A stretch of DNA of 64,000 nt. Source: Saccharomonospora glauca K62 (GTDB taxonomy: Bacteria; Actinomycetota; Actinomycetes; Mycobacteriales; Pseudonocardiaceae). The notes under the pieces are model-generated. The model was not told the origin of the DNA and ran no database searches. It saw only the letters and a program-made list of their open reading frames with translations. The position numbers and the translations under genes were made by a program. The DNA lies in the NCBI RefSeq assembly GCF_000243395.2, contig NZ_CM001484.1:4474747-4538746 (forward strand), written 5' to 3'. This document shows positions 54,037 to 62,998 of the stretch, in pieces. Numbering within the stretch: the first letter of the stretch is position 1; the number at the start of each line of letters is the position of its first letter.

Positions 54037-55185
54037 ATGCGGGTACTCCGCCGCGGCGACACCGGACCGGAAGTCGCCGAGATCAGGTCCATGCTGTCGG
54101 CGCTGGAACTCCTTCCGTCCAGCAACGAGACGAACGGAAACGGATCGCACTTCGACCTGCAGGTCGAGCACGCCGTTCGCGCTTTCCAACAGCAGCGCGG
54201 GCTCATCACGGACGGGGTGGTGGGCCCCGCCACCTACCGAGCGCTGCGCGGCTCGACCTATCACCTCGGTAGCAGGCCACTGGCCTACCTGGTCTCGTCT
54301 CCCGTGCACGGCGACGACGTGTTCGCTCTTCAGGAGCGGCTGACCGAACTCGGGTACGACGCGGGCCGGCCCGACGGCGGGTTCGGTCCCCAGACCGAAC
54401 GGGCACTGAAGAACTTCCAGCGCGACTACGGATTGGTGGTCGACGGAATCTGCGGTCCGGCGACCGTGCGGGCGTTACGACAGCTTTCGCCACGCGCGCG
54501 TGGTGGCCGGCCCGTCTTTCTGCGCGAGCAGGAACATCTACGCAGGTCCGGGCCCCGGCTGCGGGGCAAGCGCATCGTCATCGACCCCGGCCACGGTGGT
54601 TCCGACCTGGGAGTGTCGGTCGCCGGGGTCCACGAGTCGGCCATCGTGTGGGACCTCGCGCGGCGTCTGGAGGGCCGCATGAAGGCCACGGGCATGGAGG
54701 CTCTGATCTCCCGTGGCCCCGACCACAGCCCGTCGGAGTTGCAGCGGGCGCAGTTCGCCAACGAGGCCGGTGCGGACCTGTTCCTGTCACTGCACTGCGA
54801 CGGCAACCGCTCGCCCCGCGCCCAGGGTGTCGCGAGCTTCCACTTCGGCACGGGCAACGGCACGACGTCCACGGTCGGGGAACTGCTGGCCGGTTACATC
54901 CAGCGGGAACTCGCGGCGCGGACGGGCATGCTCGACTGCCGTACCCACCCGAAGACCTGGGACATCTTCACCCGCACCCGCTGCCCGGCGGTGCGCATGG
55001 AGATCGGTTACCTCACCAACGAGGAGGACCGGAAGCGGTTGTCGGACCCGGCGTTTCGTGACGTGGTGGCCGAAGGCATCCTCATCGCCGTGAAGCGGCT
55101 GTACCTGCTCGGGGAGAACGACCAGCCCACGGGCACGTTCACGTTCGCCGACGTCCTGGCTCACGAGCTACTCAAGGCCGAATAA
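54037..55185 (+). CDS. cwlM: CwlM-like amidase-fold regulator of peptidoglycan precursor synthesis
   Basis: A 382-residue protein without signal peptide. Two peptidoglycan-binding repeats (residues about 5-70 and 90-145; each with AVRAFQQQRGL or ALKNFQRDYGL) precede an amidase_3 domain (IVIDPGHGGSDLG, HESAIVWDLARRL, LFLSLHCDGN, MEIGYLTNEED). All zinc-ligand positions appear filled. Mycobacterial CwlM, its ortholog by position, is cytoplasmic and when phosphorylated by PknB activates MurA. The C-terminal PTGTFTFADVL matches the region carrying the key Thr there. Start ATG 54037 with GAGGAG just upstream. Confidence 0.9.
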   Translation: MRVLRRGDTGPEVAEIRSMLSALELLPSSNETNGNGSHFDLQVEHAVRAFQQQRGLITDGVVGPATYRALRGSTYHLGSRPLAYLVSSPVHGDDVFALQERLTELGYDAGRPDGGFGPQTERALKNFQRDYGLVVDGICGPATVRALRQLSPRARGGRPVFLREQEHLRRSGPRLRGKRIVIDPGHGGSDLGVSVAGVHESAIVWDLARRLEGRMKATGMEALISRGPDHSPSELQRAQFANEAGADLFLSLHCDGNRSPRAQGVASFHFGTGNGTTSTVGELLAGYIQRELAARTGMLDCRTHPKTWDIFTRTRCPAVRMEIGYLTNEEDRKRLSDPAFRDVVAEGILIAVKRLYLLGENDQPTGTFTFADVLAHELLKAE

Positions 55186-55193
55186 CCCCGGAG

Positions 55194-55289
55194 TTGTCCA
55201 CCACAGCCGAGTGAAACTGTGGATGGACCCGCCCCTCCTGTGGACAACCCTGTGGATAACTCGACAAGTTATCCACAGGGTGTGGGTAA
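55194..55289. other. DnaA-box cluster with a 14-bp-arm inverted repeat between convergent genes
   Basis: Exact boxes: TTGTCCACA (minus, 55239-55247), TTATCCACA (minus, 55251-55259; plus, 55269-55277). Near boxes: 55194-55202 (plus), 55218-55226 (minus) and 55281-55289 (minus). The two TTATCCACA boxes are the core of a perfect inverted repeat: CCCTGTGGATAACT (55248-55261) and its complement (55267-55280) around CGACA. It lies between the stops of cwlM and the GNAT gene, so it may also terminate both transcripts. Confidence 0.8.
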
Positions 55290-55294
55290 TTTTG

Positions 55295-55933
55295 CTACGT
55301 TCGGGCGGCGCTGGGCGCGGCCGTGGTCACGCTGACCTGCCCGAGCAGCTTCTCCAGGGCGGCCTCGACATCGGCCTTCCACGCCATGCCCGCACGCAGC
55401 TCCATCCTCAACCGCGGCCACCGGGGGTGGGGCCGCACGGTCTTGAAGCCCACGCTCCGCAGGAACGCGGCGGGAACGACACAGACGTGCTCGTCGGCGT
55501 CCACCTCCTCGCGCTCGTCCCCGAACGCCTCGACGGCCCGGACGCCACGACGCGTCAGATCGGCGACGACGGCTTGGACCAACGCCCGTCCCAAGCCGCT
55601 GCCGCGGAACTCGGGCAGCACGTGGAACGCCGTCAGCAGCACGGCGTCCGCGCTCGGCGGCGAGGTGGGGAAGGCACCGGCTCTCGGCACGGCGTTCGGC
55701 GGCGCGTACAGCACGAACCCCACCGGCAGTTCACCGCTGTAGATGATCCGCCCACAGGAACCCCATTCGAGCAGCACCGACGACACCCAGGCTTCCTTCT
55801 CCACCTCGGTCTCGCCGAACTGCTCGGCCTGCTCCTTCAGATGAGGAGCGACCTCCCAGTACACGCAGCGCCTGCACTTGCGCGGGAGATGCTCCAGGTT
55901 GTCCAGCGTGACGCCGACGACGCGTCGCGGCAC
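55295..55933 (-). CDS. GNAT-family acetyltransferase
   Basis: A 212-residue protein. The acetyl-CoA site appears in AFHVLPEFRGSGLGRALVQAVVADL, and other GNAT strands are VGFVLYAPP and AAFLRSVGF. An N-terminal CRRC pair may be structural. GTG 55933 has GGGAGGG four bases upstream; a longer frame to 56005 lacks support. Substrate unknown. It is convergent with cwlM and divergent from the aminotransferase. Confidence 0.87.
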   Translation of the reverse strand: MPRRVVGVTLDNLEHLPRKCRRCVYWEVAPHLKEQAEQFGETEVEKEAWVSSVLLEWGSCGRIIYSGELPVGFVLYAPPNAVPRAGAFPTSPPSADAVLLTAFHVLPEFRGSGLGRALVQAVVADLTRRGVRAVEAFGDEREEVDADEHVCVVPAAFLRSVGFKTVRPHPRWPRLRMELRAGMAWKADVEAALEKLLGQVSVTTAAPSAART

Positions 55934-56132
55934 CGAACCCTCCCCACGAAGAGAAACATGGTCGAACGCGGCCCGCCTCGACCGCCGAAAGCCCCGCCCG
56001 AGCATATGGGTCTGTGAGAAGCCCCGCCAAGCCCGGAAACAGACCAGGGACTGAAGTTACACTCGACGCACGCCTTCAGCGGGGGCGTCCCCCAATGACA
56101 TGCAACCTTCGCGAAGCGGAAGCGATGTGTCT

Positions 56133-57467
56133 ATGACTTCCTCCCAGCCTCCCCAGCAGGCTCGGCCCAACTCCGAGCCCGGTCGGCAGAACCTCGATCC
56201 GCACATCGACCGCTACGCCGCGCGCACCGCCGGTATGACGGCTTCGGAGATTCGGGCACTCTTCGCGGTGGCCAGTCGTCCCGAGGTCGTGTCCCTGGCC
56301 GGAGGCATGCCCAACCTCGCGGCGCTTCCGCTGGAGTCGCTGTCGCACCAGATGGCGGAGATCGTGGCGCAGGACGGGCTCACGGCGCTGCAGTACGGCT
56401 CCGCCCAGGGCATCCCGACGCTGCGCGAGCAGATCTGCGAGGTGATGGCCATGGAGGGCATCACCGCTCACCCGGACGACGTCGTGGTCACCGTCGGTTC
56501 GCAGATGGGGCTGGACATGGTGACCCGGCTGTTCTGCGACCCCGGTGACGTGGTCATCGCCGAGGGCCCGTCGTACGTCGGCGCCCTCGGTTCCTTCGCC
56601 GCCTACCAGGCCCAGGTCGTGCACGTCGCCATGGACGACGACGGCCTGGTGCCCGACAACCTGCGCGAGGCGCTCTCGCGGGCCCGCGAGCAGGGCCGTC
56701 GGGTCAAGTGCCTGTACACCATCCCGAACTTCCACAACCCCGCCGGCGTGACCTTGTCCCCCGAACGACGCGCGGAGATCGTCGAGATCTGCGCCGAGCA
56801 CGACGTCCTCATCATCGAGGACAACCCGTACGGGCTGCTCGGTTTCGACGGCCAGACCTACCCGTCGCTGCGCTCGATGGCACCCGAGAACGTGGTGTAC
56901 CTCGGGTCGTTTTCCAAGACGTTCGCCTCCGGTCTGCGGGTCGGGTGGGTGCTCGCCCCGCACGCCGTGCGCGAGAAGCTGGTGCTGGCGGCCGAGTCGG
57001 CCACCCTGTGCCCGCCGACGCTCAACCAGCTCGTCGTGTCGAAGTACCTCGCCACCCACGACTGGAAGGGTCAGATCAAGACCTTCCGGGAGAACTACCG
57101 CGAGCGCCGCGACGCGATGCTCTCGGCCCTGGAGCAGCACATGCCCGCCGGGTGCACGTGGACCCGTCCCGAAGGCGGCTTCTACGTGTGGGTCACCGTT
57201 CCGGAAGGGGTCGACACCAAGGCCATGCTGCCCAGGGCGGTGACGGCCCGCGTCGCCTACGCGTCCGGCACCGGTTTCTACGCCGACGGCTTCGGCAGCA
57301 GGCAGATGCGACTGTCGTACTGTTACCCGACCCCCGAGCGCATTCGCGAGGGTGTCCGTAGGCTCGCCGGGGTGCTGGAGTCCGAAATGGAGCTCATGCG
57401 CACCTTCGGTAGCGTGACCACGCGCACCGTGTCGGGTCCACAGTTCCCGAGCCCCGACACGGCCTGA
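56133..57467 (+). CDS. PLP-dependent class I/II aminotransferase (2-aminoadipate transaminase-like)
   Basis: A 444-residue aminotransferase: VSLAGGMPNLAALP, LQYGSAQGIPTLREQI, TVGSQMGLDMVTRLF, YTIPNFHNPAGVTLS, IIEDNPYGLLGFDG, the PLP lysine in LGSFSKTFASGLRVGWVLAP, and PEGGFYVWV. LysN/MocR-catalytic-domain type, without an N-terminal DNA-binding part. ATG 56133 is chosen; ATG 56100 would add 11 residues. The substrate is unknown. Located beside the parAB region in several actinomycetes as I recall. Confidence 0.88.
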   Translation: MTSSQPPQQARPNSEPGRQNLDPHIDRYAARTAGMTASEIRALFAVASRPEVVSLAGGMPNLAALPLESLSHQMAEIVAQDGLTALQYGSAQGIPTLREQICEVMAMEGITAHPDDVVVTVGSQMGLDMVTRLFCDPGDVVIAEGPSYVGALGSFAAYQAQVVHVAMDDDGLVPDNLREALSRAREQGRRVKCLYTIPNFHNPAGVTLSPERRAEIVEICAEHDVLIIEDNPYGLLGFDGQTYPSLRSMAPENVVYLGSFSKTFASGLRVGWVLAPHAVREKLVLAAESATLCPPTLNQLVVSKYLATHDWKGQIKTFRENYRERRDAMLSALEQHMPAGCTWTRPEGGFYVWVTVPEGVDTKAMLPRAVTARVAYASGTGFYADGFGSRQMRLSYCYPTPERIREGVRRLAGVLESEMELMRTFGSVTTRTVSGPQFPSPDTA

Positions 57468-57530
57468 CGTCGCGGGCGCGCCCGCACACCTTCCCCCTCA
57501 CGTCCCCACACAACTCCGAGGAGTCCCGCG

Positions 57531-58481
57531 TTGGTCGAGGCCACTGTCGCCGTTCTCGCAGGCGGACTGTCGCACGAGCGAGACGTTTCGTTGCGATCGG
57601 GTCGAAGGCTGTCCGTCGCGTTGCGCGATCAAGGTCTCACGGTGCAGGAGTGGGACACCGACGCCGAATTGCTCGATCGCCTTCGCGACGACAAGCCGGA
57701 CGCCGCGATCGTCGCCTTGCACGGCGGAGCCGGGGAGAACGGATCGGTCCAGACCATTCTGGAGATGGTGGGCGTGCCGTTCGTGGGAACCAGTTCCAAC
57801 GGTTGCCGCAAGGCGTGGAACAAGCCGCTCGCCAAGGCACTGATTCGGAACGCCGGCTTCGCCACCCCGGAGTGGGTGTCGTTGCCCCACAGCACGTTCC
57901 GCGAGCTGGGCGCGCAGCCGGTACTCGACGCGATGGTGGAGAGCCTCGGCCTGCCACTCATCCTCAAGCCCGACCAGGGCGGCTCGGCACTCGGCGCGCA
58001 GGTGGTGCGGGACGCGGGTGATCTGCCCGCCGCGATGGTCGGTTGCCTCGCCTACGGCGACACGGTGCTCGCCGAGCGCTTCGTGGACGGTGTCGAGGTC
58101 GCGGTGGCCGTGGTCGACCGGGACGGGAAAGCGGAAGCCCTGCCGCCGGTGGAGATCGTTCCGGAGGGCGGGGTCTACGACTACACGGCGCGCTACACGG
58201 CGGGGCTCACCGACTTCTTCGCACCCGCTCGGTTGTCCGAGGAAACGACACAGGCGGTGCAGGAGCTCGCTGTACGCGCCCACTCGCTGCTGGGGCTGCG
58301 CGACATCTCCCGCACCGACGCCATCGTCGCGGAGGACGGCACCGTCTACTTCTTGGAGGTGAACTCCTCGCCCGGCCTCACCGAGACGTCCACGGTCCCG
58401 ATGGCGTTCGAGGCCGCGGGTACCTCGCTCGGGGCCGTGTTCACCGATCTCGTGCAGAAGGCCGTTCAGCGGGGAGGTTGA
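57531..58481 (+). CDS. D-alanine--D-alanine ligase-like ATP-grasp protein
   Basis: A 316-residue ATP-grasp ligase: VAVLAGGLSHERDVSLRSG, IVALHGGAGENGSVQ, GTSSNGCRKAWNKPLAKAL, LPLILKPDQGGSALG, YTARYTAGLTDFFAP, DISRTDAIV and YFLEVNSSPGLTETS. These match Ddl, which joins D-Ala for peptidoglycan. Since actinomycetes usually carry ddl with leuC/leuD or elsewhere, this may be a second or specialised enzyme. TTG 57531 has GAGGAG seven bases upstream. Confidence 0.82.
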   Translation: MVEATVAVLAGGLSHERDVSLRSGRRLSVALRDQGLTVQEWDTDAELLDRLRDDKPDAAIVALHGGAGENGSVQTILEMVGVPFVGTSSNGCRKAWNKPLAKALIRNAGFATPEWVSLPHSTFRELGAQPVLDAMVESLGLPLILKPDQGGSALGAQVVRDAGDLPAAMVGCLAYGDTVLAERFVDGVEVAVAVVDRDGKAEALPPVEIVPEGGVYDYTARYTAGLTDFFAPARLSEETTQAVQELAVRAHSLLGLRDISRTDAIVAEDGTVYFLEVNSSPGLTETSTVPMAFEAAGTSLGAVFTDLVQKAVQRGG

Positions 58482-58510
58482 TCGGTCGCGGGACGACGTC
58501 CACGACCGAT
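58481..58510. terminator. Hairpin between convergent ddl-like gene and parB
   Basis: ATCGGTCG (58481-58488) pairs with CGACCGAT (58503-58510), with an inner GGAC/GTCC stem. No T-run. It begins in the ddl-like stop codon. Confidence 0.5.
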
Positions 58511-58544
58511 CCAGGAATCGTCACCGTGACGAAACGACCCGGTG

Positions 58545-59528
58545 TCATCGGTCATCGGTTTTGAGTGCCGGTTTTGTCTGATTTGCGGTCATCAGGGCCA
58601 CGATTCGTTCGAGGTCTTCCACCGAGCCGAACTCGACCACGATGCGCCCCTTGCGACGACCGACGTCCACCTTCACCCGCGTGTCGAACGCATCGGACAG
58701 GCGCTCGGCAAGCGCATCCACACCGGGCATCTTGACCGGTTTGCGAGCCGCCTTCTTCGGCTTGGGCTTCGACTCGCTCTTGGCGAGCGTGACCGCCTCC
58801 TCGGTGGCGCGCACCGACAGCCCCTCCGCCACGATCCGCGCGGCGAGTTCCTCCTGCCGGTCGGCGTCGTCCAAGGAGAGCAGAGCCCGAGCGTGGCCCG
58901 CGGAGAGCACCCCGGCCGCCACCCTCCGTTGCACCGGCAGGGGAAGGCGCAGGAGCCGGATCGTGTTCGTGATGACGGGCCGACTCCGTCCGATGCGAGC
59001 GGCCAACTCCTCGTGCGTCACACCGAACTCGTCCAGGAGCTGTTGGTAGGCCGCCGCCTCCTCCAGCGGGTTCAACTGGACCCGATGGATGTTCTCCAAC
59101 AACGCGTCGCGCAGCATCGCCTCGTCAGCGGTCTCGCGGACGATGGCCGGTATCACGTCCAGCCCGGCTTGCTGCGCGGCCCGCCACCGGCGTTCCCCCA
59201 TGACGAGCTCGTACTCGTCACCGGGCAACTGCCGGACCACGATGGGCTGCATGAGCCCGAATTCGCGAATCGAGTGTTCGAGTTCCGCGAGGGCGTCCTG
59301 GTCGAAGACCTGCCGCGGTTGCTTGGGATTCGGCTTCACCGAGTCGACGGGCACCTCGCGGTAGACCGCGCCGGCCACCTCGCCGCCCTTGGGGGGCACC
59401 GATCCGTTGGCGGCGAACCACCCCGTGTCGGCCCGTTTCGCTTCGGTGCCGCTCCCACCCGAACCGGCGGGTCCGGTGGGGATCAACGCGGCCAGGCCAC
59501 GCCCCAGTCCGCCTCTGCGTTCGCTCAT
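58545..59528 (-). CDS. parB: Chromosome-partitioning protein ParB
   Basis: A 327-residue ParB that binds parS and spreads with CTP. N-terminal CTP domain: [41 protein letters not shown]; helix-turn-helix: [22 protein letters not shown]; Lys-rich linker and C-terminal dimerisation domain ([22 protein letters not shown]). It overlaps parA by four bases (ATGA). Three parS sites lie within 3 kb. Confidence 0.97.
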   Translation of the reverse strand: MSERRGGLGRGLAALIPTGPAGSGGSGTEAKRADTGWFAANGSVPPKGGEVAGAVYREVPVDSVKPNPKQPRQVFDQDALAELEHSIREFGLMQPIVVRQLPGDEYELVMGERRWRAAQQAGLDVIPAIVRETADEAMLRDALLENIHRVQLNPLEEAAAYQQLLDEFGVTHEELAARIGRSRPVITNTIRLLRLPLPVQRRVAAGVLSAGHARALLSLDDADRQEELAARIVAEGLSVRATEEAVTLAKSESKPKPKKAARKPVKMPGVDALAERLSDAFDTRVKVDVGRRKGRIVVEFGSVEDLERIVALMTANQTKPALKTDDR

Positions 59529-60418
59529 CGTCGCTCCCTGTTCGATCCACGTTCGGCGATCTCCCGCGCCGCGTCCAGGTAACTCATCGCTCCGCGGGAA
59601 CCGGGGTCGTAGGCCAGTACCGTCTGTCCGTAACCCGGCGCCTCGGAGACCTTCACGCTCCGCGGGATCACGGTGCGCAACACGACGTCACCGAAGTGCC
59701 TGCGGACCTCCTGGGTCACCTGGTCGGCCAACTTCGTGCGCCCGTCGTACATCGTCAGCAGGATGGTGGAGACGCTGAGGCCTTGGTTGAGGTGCCGCTG
59801 CACCAGATCGATGTTGTTCAGCAGCTGCCCCAGCCCCTCCAACGCGTAGTACTCGCACTGGATCGGGATGAGCACCTCGTGCGCGGCAACGAGAGCGTTG
59901 ACAGTGAGCAGACCGAGCGATGGCGGACAGTCGATGAAGACGTAGTCGACCCCGAGCGTGTCGAGTGCTTCCTTGGTGAGCGCTTCCTTGAGTCGGGATT
60001 CGCGTTGCGACACAGAGACGAGCTCGATCTCGGCGCCGGCGAGGTCGATGGTCGCCGGAACGCAGAGCAGGTCCCGTGACTGGGTGCTCGTCTGAACGGC
60101 ATCGACCAACGAGACCTCGCCGAGCAGGAGCTCGTAGACCGACGGAGTTCCGGAACGATGGTCCACGTCGAGCGCCGTGCTGGCATTGCCCTGGGGGTCG
60201 AGATCGACCACCAACGTCCGCACGCCGTGGAGGGCGAGCCCGGCGGCGAGATTCACCGTGCTCGTCGTCTTACCGACGCCGCCCTTCTGGTTCGCCACCG
60301 TGATGACACGTCGTCGAGCGGGACGTGGCATGGAGTTCGCGTCGGGGTGGAGGACACGTGCCGCGCGCATCGCCTCCTCGGCGATCGGGGTGCTGCCGAG
60401 TTCGGGGGAGGAGCTCAC
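59525..60418 (-). CDS. parA: Chromosome-partitioning ATPase ParA
   Basis: A 297-residue Walker-type ATPase. KGGVGKT lies at residues 45-51, with [30 protein letters not shown] and the C-terminal [22 protein letters not shown]. It positions ParB-parS complexes. GTG 60418 is chosen; the open frame continues to 60640 only across the parS site and rsmG. The N-terminal 38 residues are poorly conserved. Operon: rsmG-parA-parB. Confidence 0.96.
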   Translation of the reverse strand: MSSSPELGSTPIAEEAMRAARVLHPDANSMPRPARRRVITVANQKGGVGKTTSTVNLAAGLALHGVRTLVVDLDPQGNASTALDVDHRSGTPSVYELLLGEVSLVDAVQTSTQSRDLLCVPATIDLAGAEIELVSVSQRESRLKEALTKEALDTLGVDYVFIDCPPSLGLLTVNALVAAHEVLIPIQCEYYALEGLGQLLNNIDLVQRHLNQGLSVSTILLTMYDGRTKLADQVTQEVRRHFGDVVLRTVIPRSVKVSEAPGYGQTVLAYDPGSRGAMSYLDAAREIAERGSNRERR

Positions 60419-60451
60419 CGCGCACCACCTCGCACCGTCGTCGCGCCGTGT

Positions 60452-60467
60452 TGTTTCACGTGGAACA
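60452..60467. promoter_or_regulatory. parS site 1
   Basis: TGTTTCACGTGGAACA, the exact 16-mer parS consensus when read on the minus strand (TGTTCCACGTGAAACA). It lies between parA and rsmG. Confidence 0.95.
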
Positions 60468-60509
60468 TCCGCCGCTCCGTACTGCTCGTCATTCGCTGCG
60501 CCAATCCTC

Positions 60510-61202
60510 TCAGTGCTTCTTCCGTCCGCGTTTCCGCGCAACTCCGGATGGCCCCGACTCCACCCGTTCGATAGCAACCACGGTGGTCGGCGTTTCGAGA
60601 ACTTCCGCGCCGCACCGCACGATCCTGGGTTCGCCACCACCGGCCTTGCGGACGGCGGACCGATCCCGCTCGATCTCCTCGGCCGCCGTCTGCCCCTTCA
60701 ACGCGAGCAGCGAGCCCGAGGGACGAACGAGCGGCACGCACCACTCGGCCAACCGGGCCAACGGAGCGACCGCCCTGGCGGTCACGACATCGGCAACGTC
60801 GATCCGGCGTCGCACCACCTTCTCCTCCGCGCGGCCGCGCTCGATGGTCACCGACAGGGAAAGCGTCTCCGCCACCTCGGTGAGCCATTCGACCCGGCGA
60901 GCCATGGGTTCGAGGAGAACAATATCGAGATCGGGACGCGCGATGGCGAGAGGTATTCCGGGGAAGCCGGCCCCGGAGCCGACGTCGACGACCCGAGCCC
61001 CCCGTGGAACGAGCTCACCGAGTACGGCCGAGTTGAGCACGTGGCGTTCCCACAGTCGACCCACTTCTCGCGGGCCGATCAGGCCCCGCTCCACTCCGTG
61101 CGACGCGAGCAGCTCGACGAACTCGGCGGCGAGCTCCACGTGCTCACCGAACACGAGCCGCGCCTCCGACGGGATCGTGGATTCAACACGTTCGGACTCC
61201 AA
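60510..61202 (-). CDS. rsmG: 16S rRNA (guanine-527-N7) methyltransferase
   Basis: A 230-residue GidB: LWERHVLNSAVLGELVP, the SAM site VVDVGSGAGFPGIPLAI, LLEPMARRVEWL, TARAVAPLARLAEW, LLALKG. It methylates G527 of 16S rRNA; loss gives low-level streptomycin resistance. TTG 61202 is the probable start (GGAGG upstream). A basic tail RKRGRKKH ends the protein. Confidence 0.95.
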   Translation of the reverse strand: MESERVESTIPSEARLVFGEHVELAAEFVELLASHGVERGLIGPREVGRLWERHVLNSAVLGELVPRGARVVDVGSGAGFPGIPLAIARPDLDIVLLEPMARRVEWLTEVAETLSLSVTIERGRAEEKVVRRRIDVADVVTARAVAPLARLAEWCVPLVRPSGSLLALKGQTAAEEIERDRSAVRKAGGGEPRIVRCGAEVLETPTTVVAIERVESGPSGVARKRGRKKH

Positions 61203-61222
61203 ATGACACTCCTCCCGGACGC

Positions 61223-61238
61223 CGTTTCACGTGAAACG
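61223..61238. promoter_or_regulatory. parS site 2
   Basis: CGTTTCACGTGAAACG, a perfect palindrome with core GTTTCACGTGAAAC, 21 bases upstream of rsmG. Confidence 0.93.
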
Positions 61239-61287
61239 AGCTGTTGTCGATTGTCCCCGTGGGGCACGACGCCGCGCCGACAGCCTG

Positions 61288-61303
61288 TGTTTCACGTGAA
61301 ACG
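61288..61303. promoter_or_regulatory. parS site 3
   Basis: TGTTTCACGTGAAACG, core GTTTCACGTGAAAC; 65 bases from site 2 and directly beside the terminator of jag. Confidence 0.93.
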
Positions 61304-61307
61304 CGAA

Positions 61308-61338
61308 GCGGCCCGCCAGGTTCTCCCTGGCGGGCCGC
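61308..61338 (-). terminator. Terminator-like hairpin after jag
   Basis: GCGGCCCGCCAGG (61308-61320) with its complement (61326-61338), a perfect 13-bp stem and loop TTCTC. No T-run follows on the minus strand, but stability is high. It separates jag from rsmG. Confidence 0.7.
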
Positions 61339-61364
61339 TCTCTGCGAATGAACGCCGAAACGCG

Positions 61365-61904
61365 CTACACGGGCTTCACCACGACCCGGCGCTTCGGCTC
61401 CTCGCCCTCGCTCTCGCTCGTGACACCGTCCACGGTCGCCACCGCGTCGTGCACGATCTTGCGTTCGAACGGGCTCATCGGCTGAAGCCGAACCGGCTGG
61501 CCGGAGTCACGAACCGACTCCGCCGTGGAGCGACCGAGCTCCCGCAACTCCTCGCGGCGAGCCGCGCGCCAGCCCGCGATGTCGAGCATCAGCCTGCTCC
61601 GGGTGCCGGTCTCCTGCTGCACCGCCAACCGGGTCAGCTCCTGAAGCGCTTCGAGCACCGTGCCCCGAGGACCGACCAACTTGTCGAGGTCGTCCCCACC
61701 GTCGATGCTCACCACCGCGCGACCCGCCTCGACATCGAGGTCGATGTCGCCGTCGTAGTCGAGGATGTCGAGCAGGCGCTCCAGGTAGTCACCGGCGATG
61801 TCGCCCTCGCGGACCAACAGCTCCTCGTTGTCGTCCGCGGCGTTTCCCGCCACGGGCGCGGTGTCACCCTGTCCCGCGCCGACAACCTCGGCCGTATCGG
61901 ACAT
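61365..61904 (-). CDS. jag: KH/R3H RNA-binding protein Jag (KhpB)
   Basis: A 179-residue protein: an acidic N-terminus, a KH domain (YDGDIDLDVEAGRAVVSIDG, LVGPRGTVLEALQELTRLAV) and an R3H domain (SPFERKIVHDAVATVDGVTSES, then RRVVVKPV). It binds RNA and works with KhpA in cell-wall and division control in Gram-positives. AGGAGAGAGGAC precedes ATG 61904. 24 bases after yidC. Confidence 0.94.
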   Translation of the reverse strand: MSDTAEVVGAGQGDTAPVAGNAADDNEELLVREGDIAGDYLERLLDILDYDGDIDLDVEAGRAVVSIDGGDDLDKLVGPRGTVLEALQELTRLAVQQETGTRSRLMLDIAGWRAARREELRELGRSTAESVRDSGQPVRLQPMSPFERKIVHDAVATVDGVTSESEGEEPKRRVVVKPV

Positions 61905-61928
61905 GTCCTCTCTCCTTCCAGCCCCGCG

Positions 61929-62993
61929 TCAGCGCCGCTTGCGTCCCTGTGCCTTCTTGCCCTGGCCCGCGGGCTTCCGCTGATTCCCGCCGTTCTTCGC
62001 CCAGGCACCACCGCGCACGCTGCTGCCGCTGCTCTTCGGGGACTTACCGTTCTTGGTGTTGTCGCTGGAGTTCTGCTGCTTCGGCTGCGCGCCCGACTGC
62101 GAGGCCTGCTTCTGCGCGGGCTTCTGACCCGGCCGCGGCTTCTGGCCCACCTTGGGCTTCTGACCCGGCTTCGGCGCCAGGTTGTTCCGCTTCTCCTTGG
62201 CGGCCTGCTTCTTGGCTTCCTCTTCCTTGTCGATCCGCTTGTAGACGATGCGCTGCTGGCCGAGGGTCCACACGTTGTTGGAGAGCCAGTAGATCAACAG
62301 ACCGATGGGGAAGAAGGCACCGAAGACGAGAACACCCGCGGGGAAGATGTACAGCGTCAGCTTGTTCATCACCGCGGTCTGCTGGGTCGCGGCGGCCGGG
62401 TTCTGCCGGGCGACCGAGTGACGTGCGGTGAAGTGCGTCGCGATGCTCGCGACGATCATCAGCGGCACGGCGACCGGAGCGACGTCCCAGTGCCAGCCGG
62501 ATTCTCCACTGCCACCCGCCATTCCGAGGTGGTTGATGGCTTCCCCGAGGTTGACTCCGAAGATCTGCGCGTCGACGTAGGAGGCCACGTCCTCGGCGTT
62601 GAAGAAGTAGTTCGACTCCGCGCCGGGACGGAAGTTCCGCAGCACCCAGTTCAGACCGATGAAGACCGGGATCTGCAGGAGCATGGGCAGGCAGCTGCCG
62701 AGCGGGTTGACGCCGTGCTCCTTCTGGAGCCGTTGGAGCTCCATCGCCTGACGCTGGCGGTCGTTGGCGTACTTCTTCTGGATCTTCTTGACCTCGGGCG
62801 CGAAGTCCTGCATCTTCCGCATCGACCGCACCTGGTTCACGAACGGCTTGAACAGCAGTCCGCGAATCGTGAAGGTCAGGAAGACGATGCCCAGGATCCA
62901 GGCGATGGCGTTGTCTTCACCGAAGACGAAACCGAAGACCTTGTGCCACACCCAGAGGATGAACGACACAGGGTAGTAGATGAAGTCGAGCAC
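61929..62993 (-). CDS. yidC: Membrane protein insertase YidC
   Basis: A 354-residue insertase with about five membrane helices (LDFIYYPVSFILWVWHKVFG first), the conserved RGLLFKPFVNQVRSMRKMQDFAPE region containing the hydrophilic-groove Arg, and GSCLPMLLQIPVFIGLNWVL. A Lys/Gln/Pro-rich tail of about 90 residues may touch ribosomes. GTG 62993 has GAGGAG eight bases upstream; the longer frame to 63080 overlaps yidD. Inserts membrane proteins with or without SecYEG. Confidence 0.95.
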   Translation of the reverse strand: MLDFIYYPVSFILWVWHKVFGFVFGEDNAIAWILGIVFLTFTIRGLLFKPFVNQVRSMRKMQDFAPEVKKIQKKYANDRQRQAMELQRLQKEHGVNPLGSCLPMLLQIPVFIGLNWVLRNFRPGAESNYFFNAEDVASYVDAQIFGVNLGEAINHLGMAGGSGESGWHWDVAPVAVPLMIVASIATHFTARHSVARQNPAAATQQTAVMNKLTLYIFPAGVLVFGAFFPIGLLIYWLSNNVWTLGQQRIVYKRIDKEEEAKKQAAKEKRNNLAPKPGQKPKVGQKPRPGQKPAQKQASQSGAQPKQQNSSDNTKNGKSPKSSGSSVRGGAWAKNGGNQRKPAGQGKKAQGRKRR

Positions 62994-62998
62994 TAGAG

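Noticed and set aside
60177..62996. Open frame of 939 codons on the plus strand
   Set aside because: Runs antisense through parA, rsmG, jag and yidC, all clearly real.
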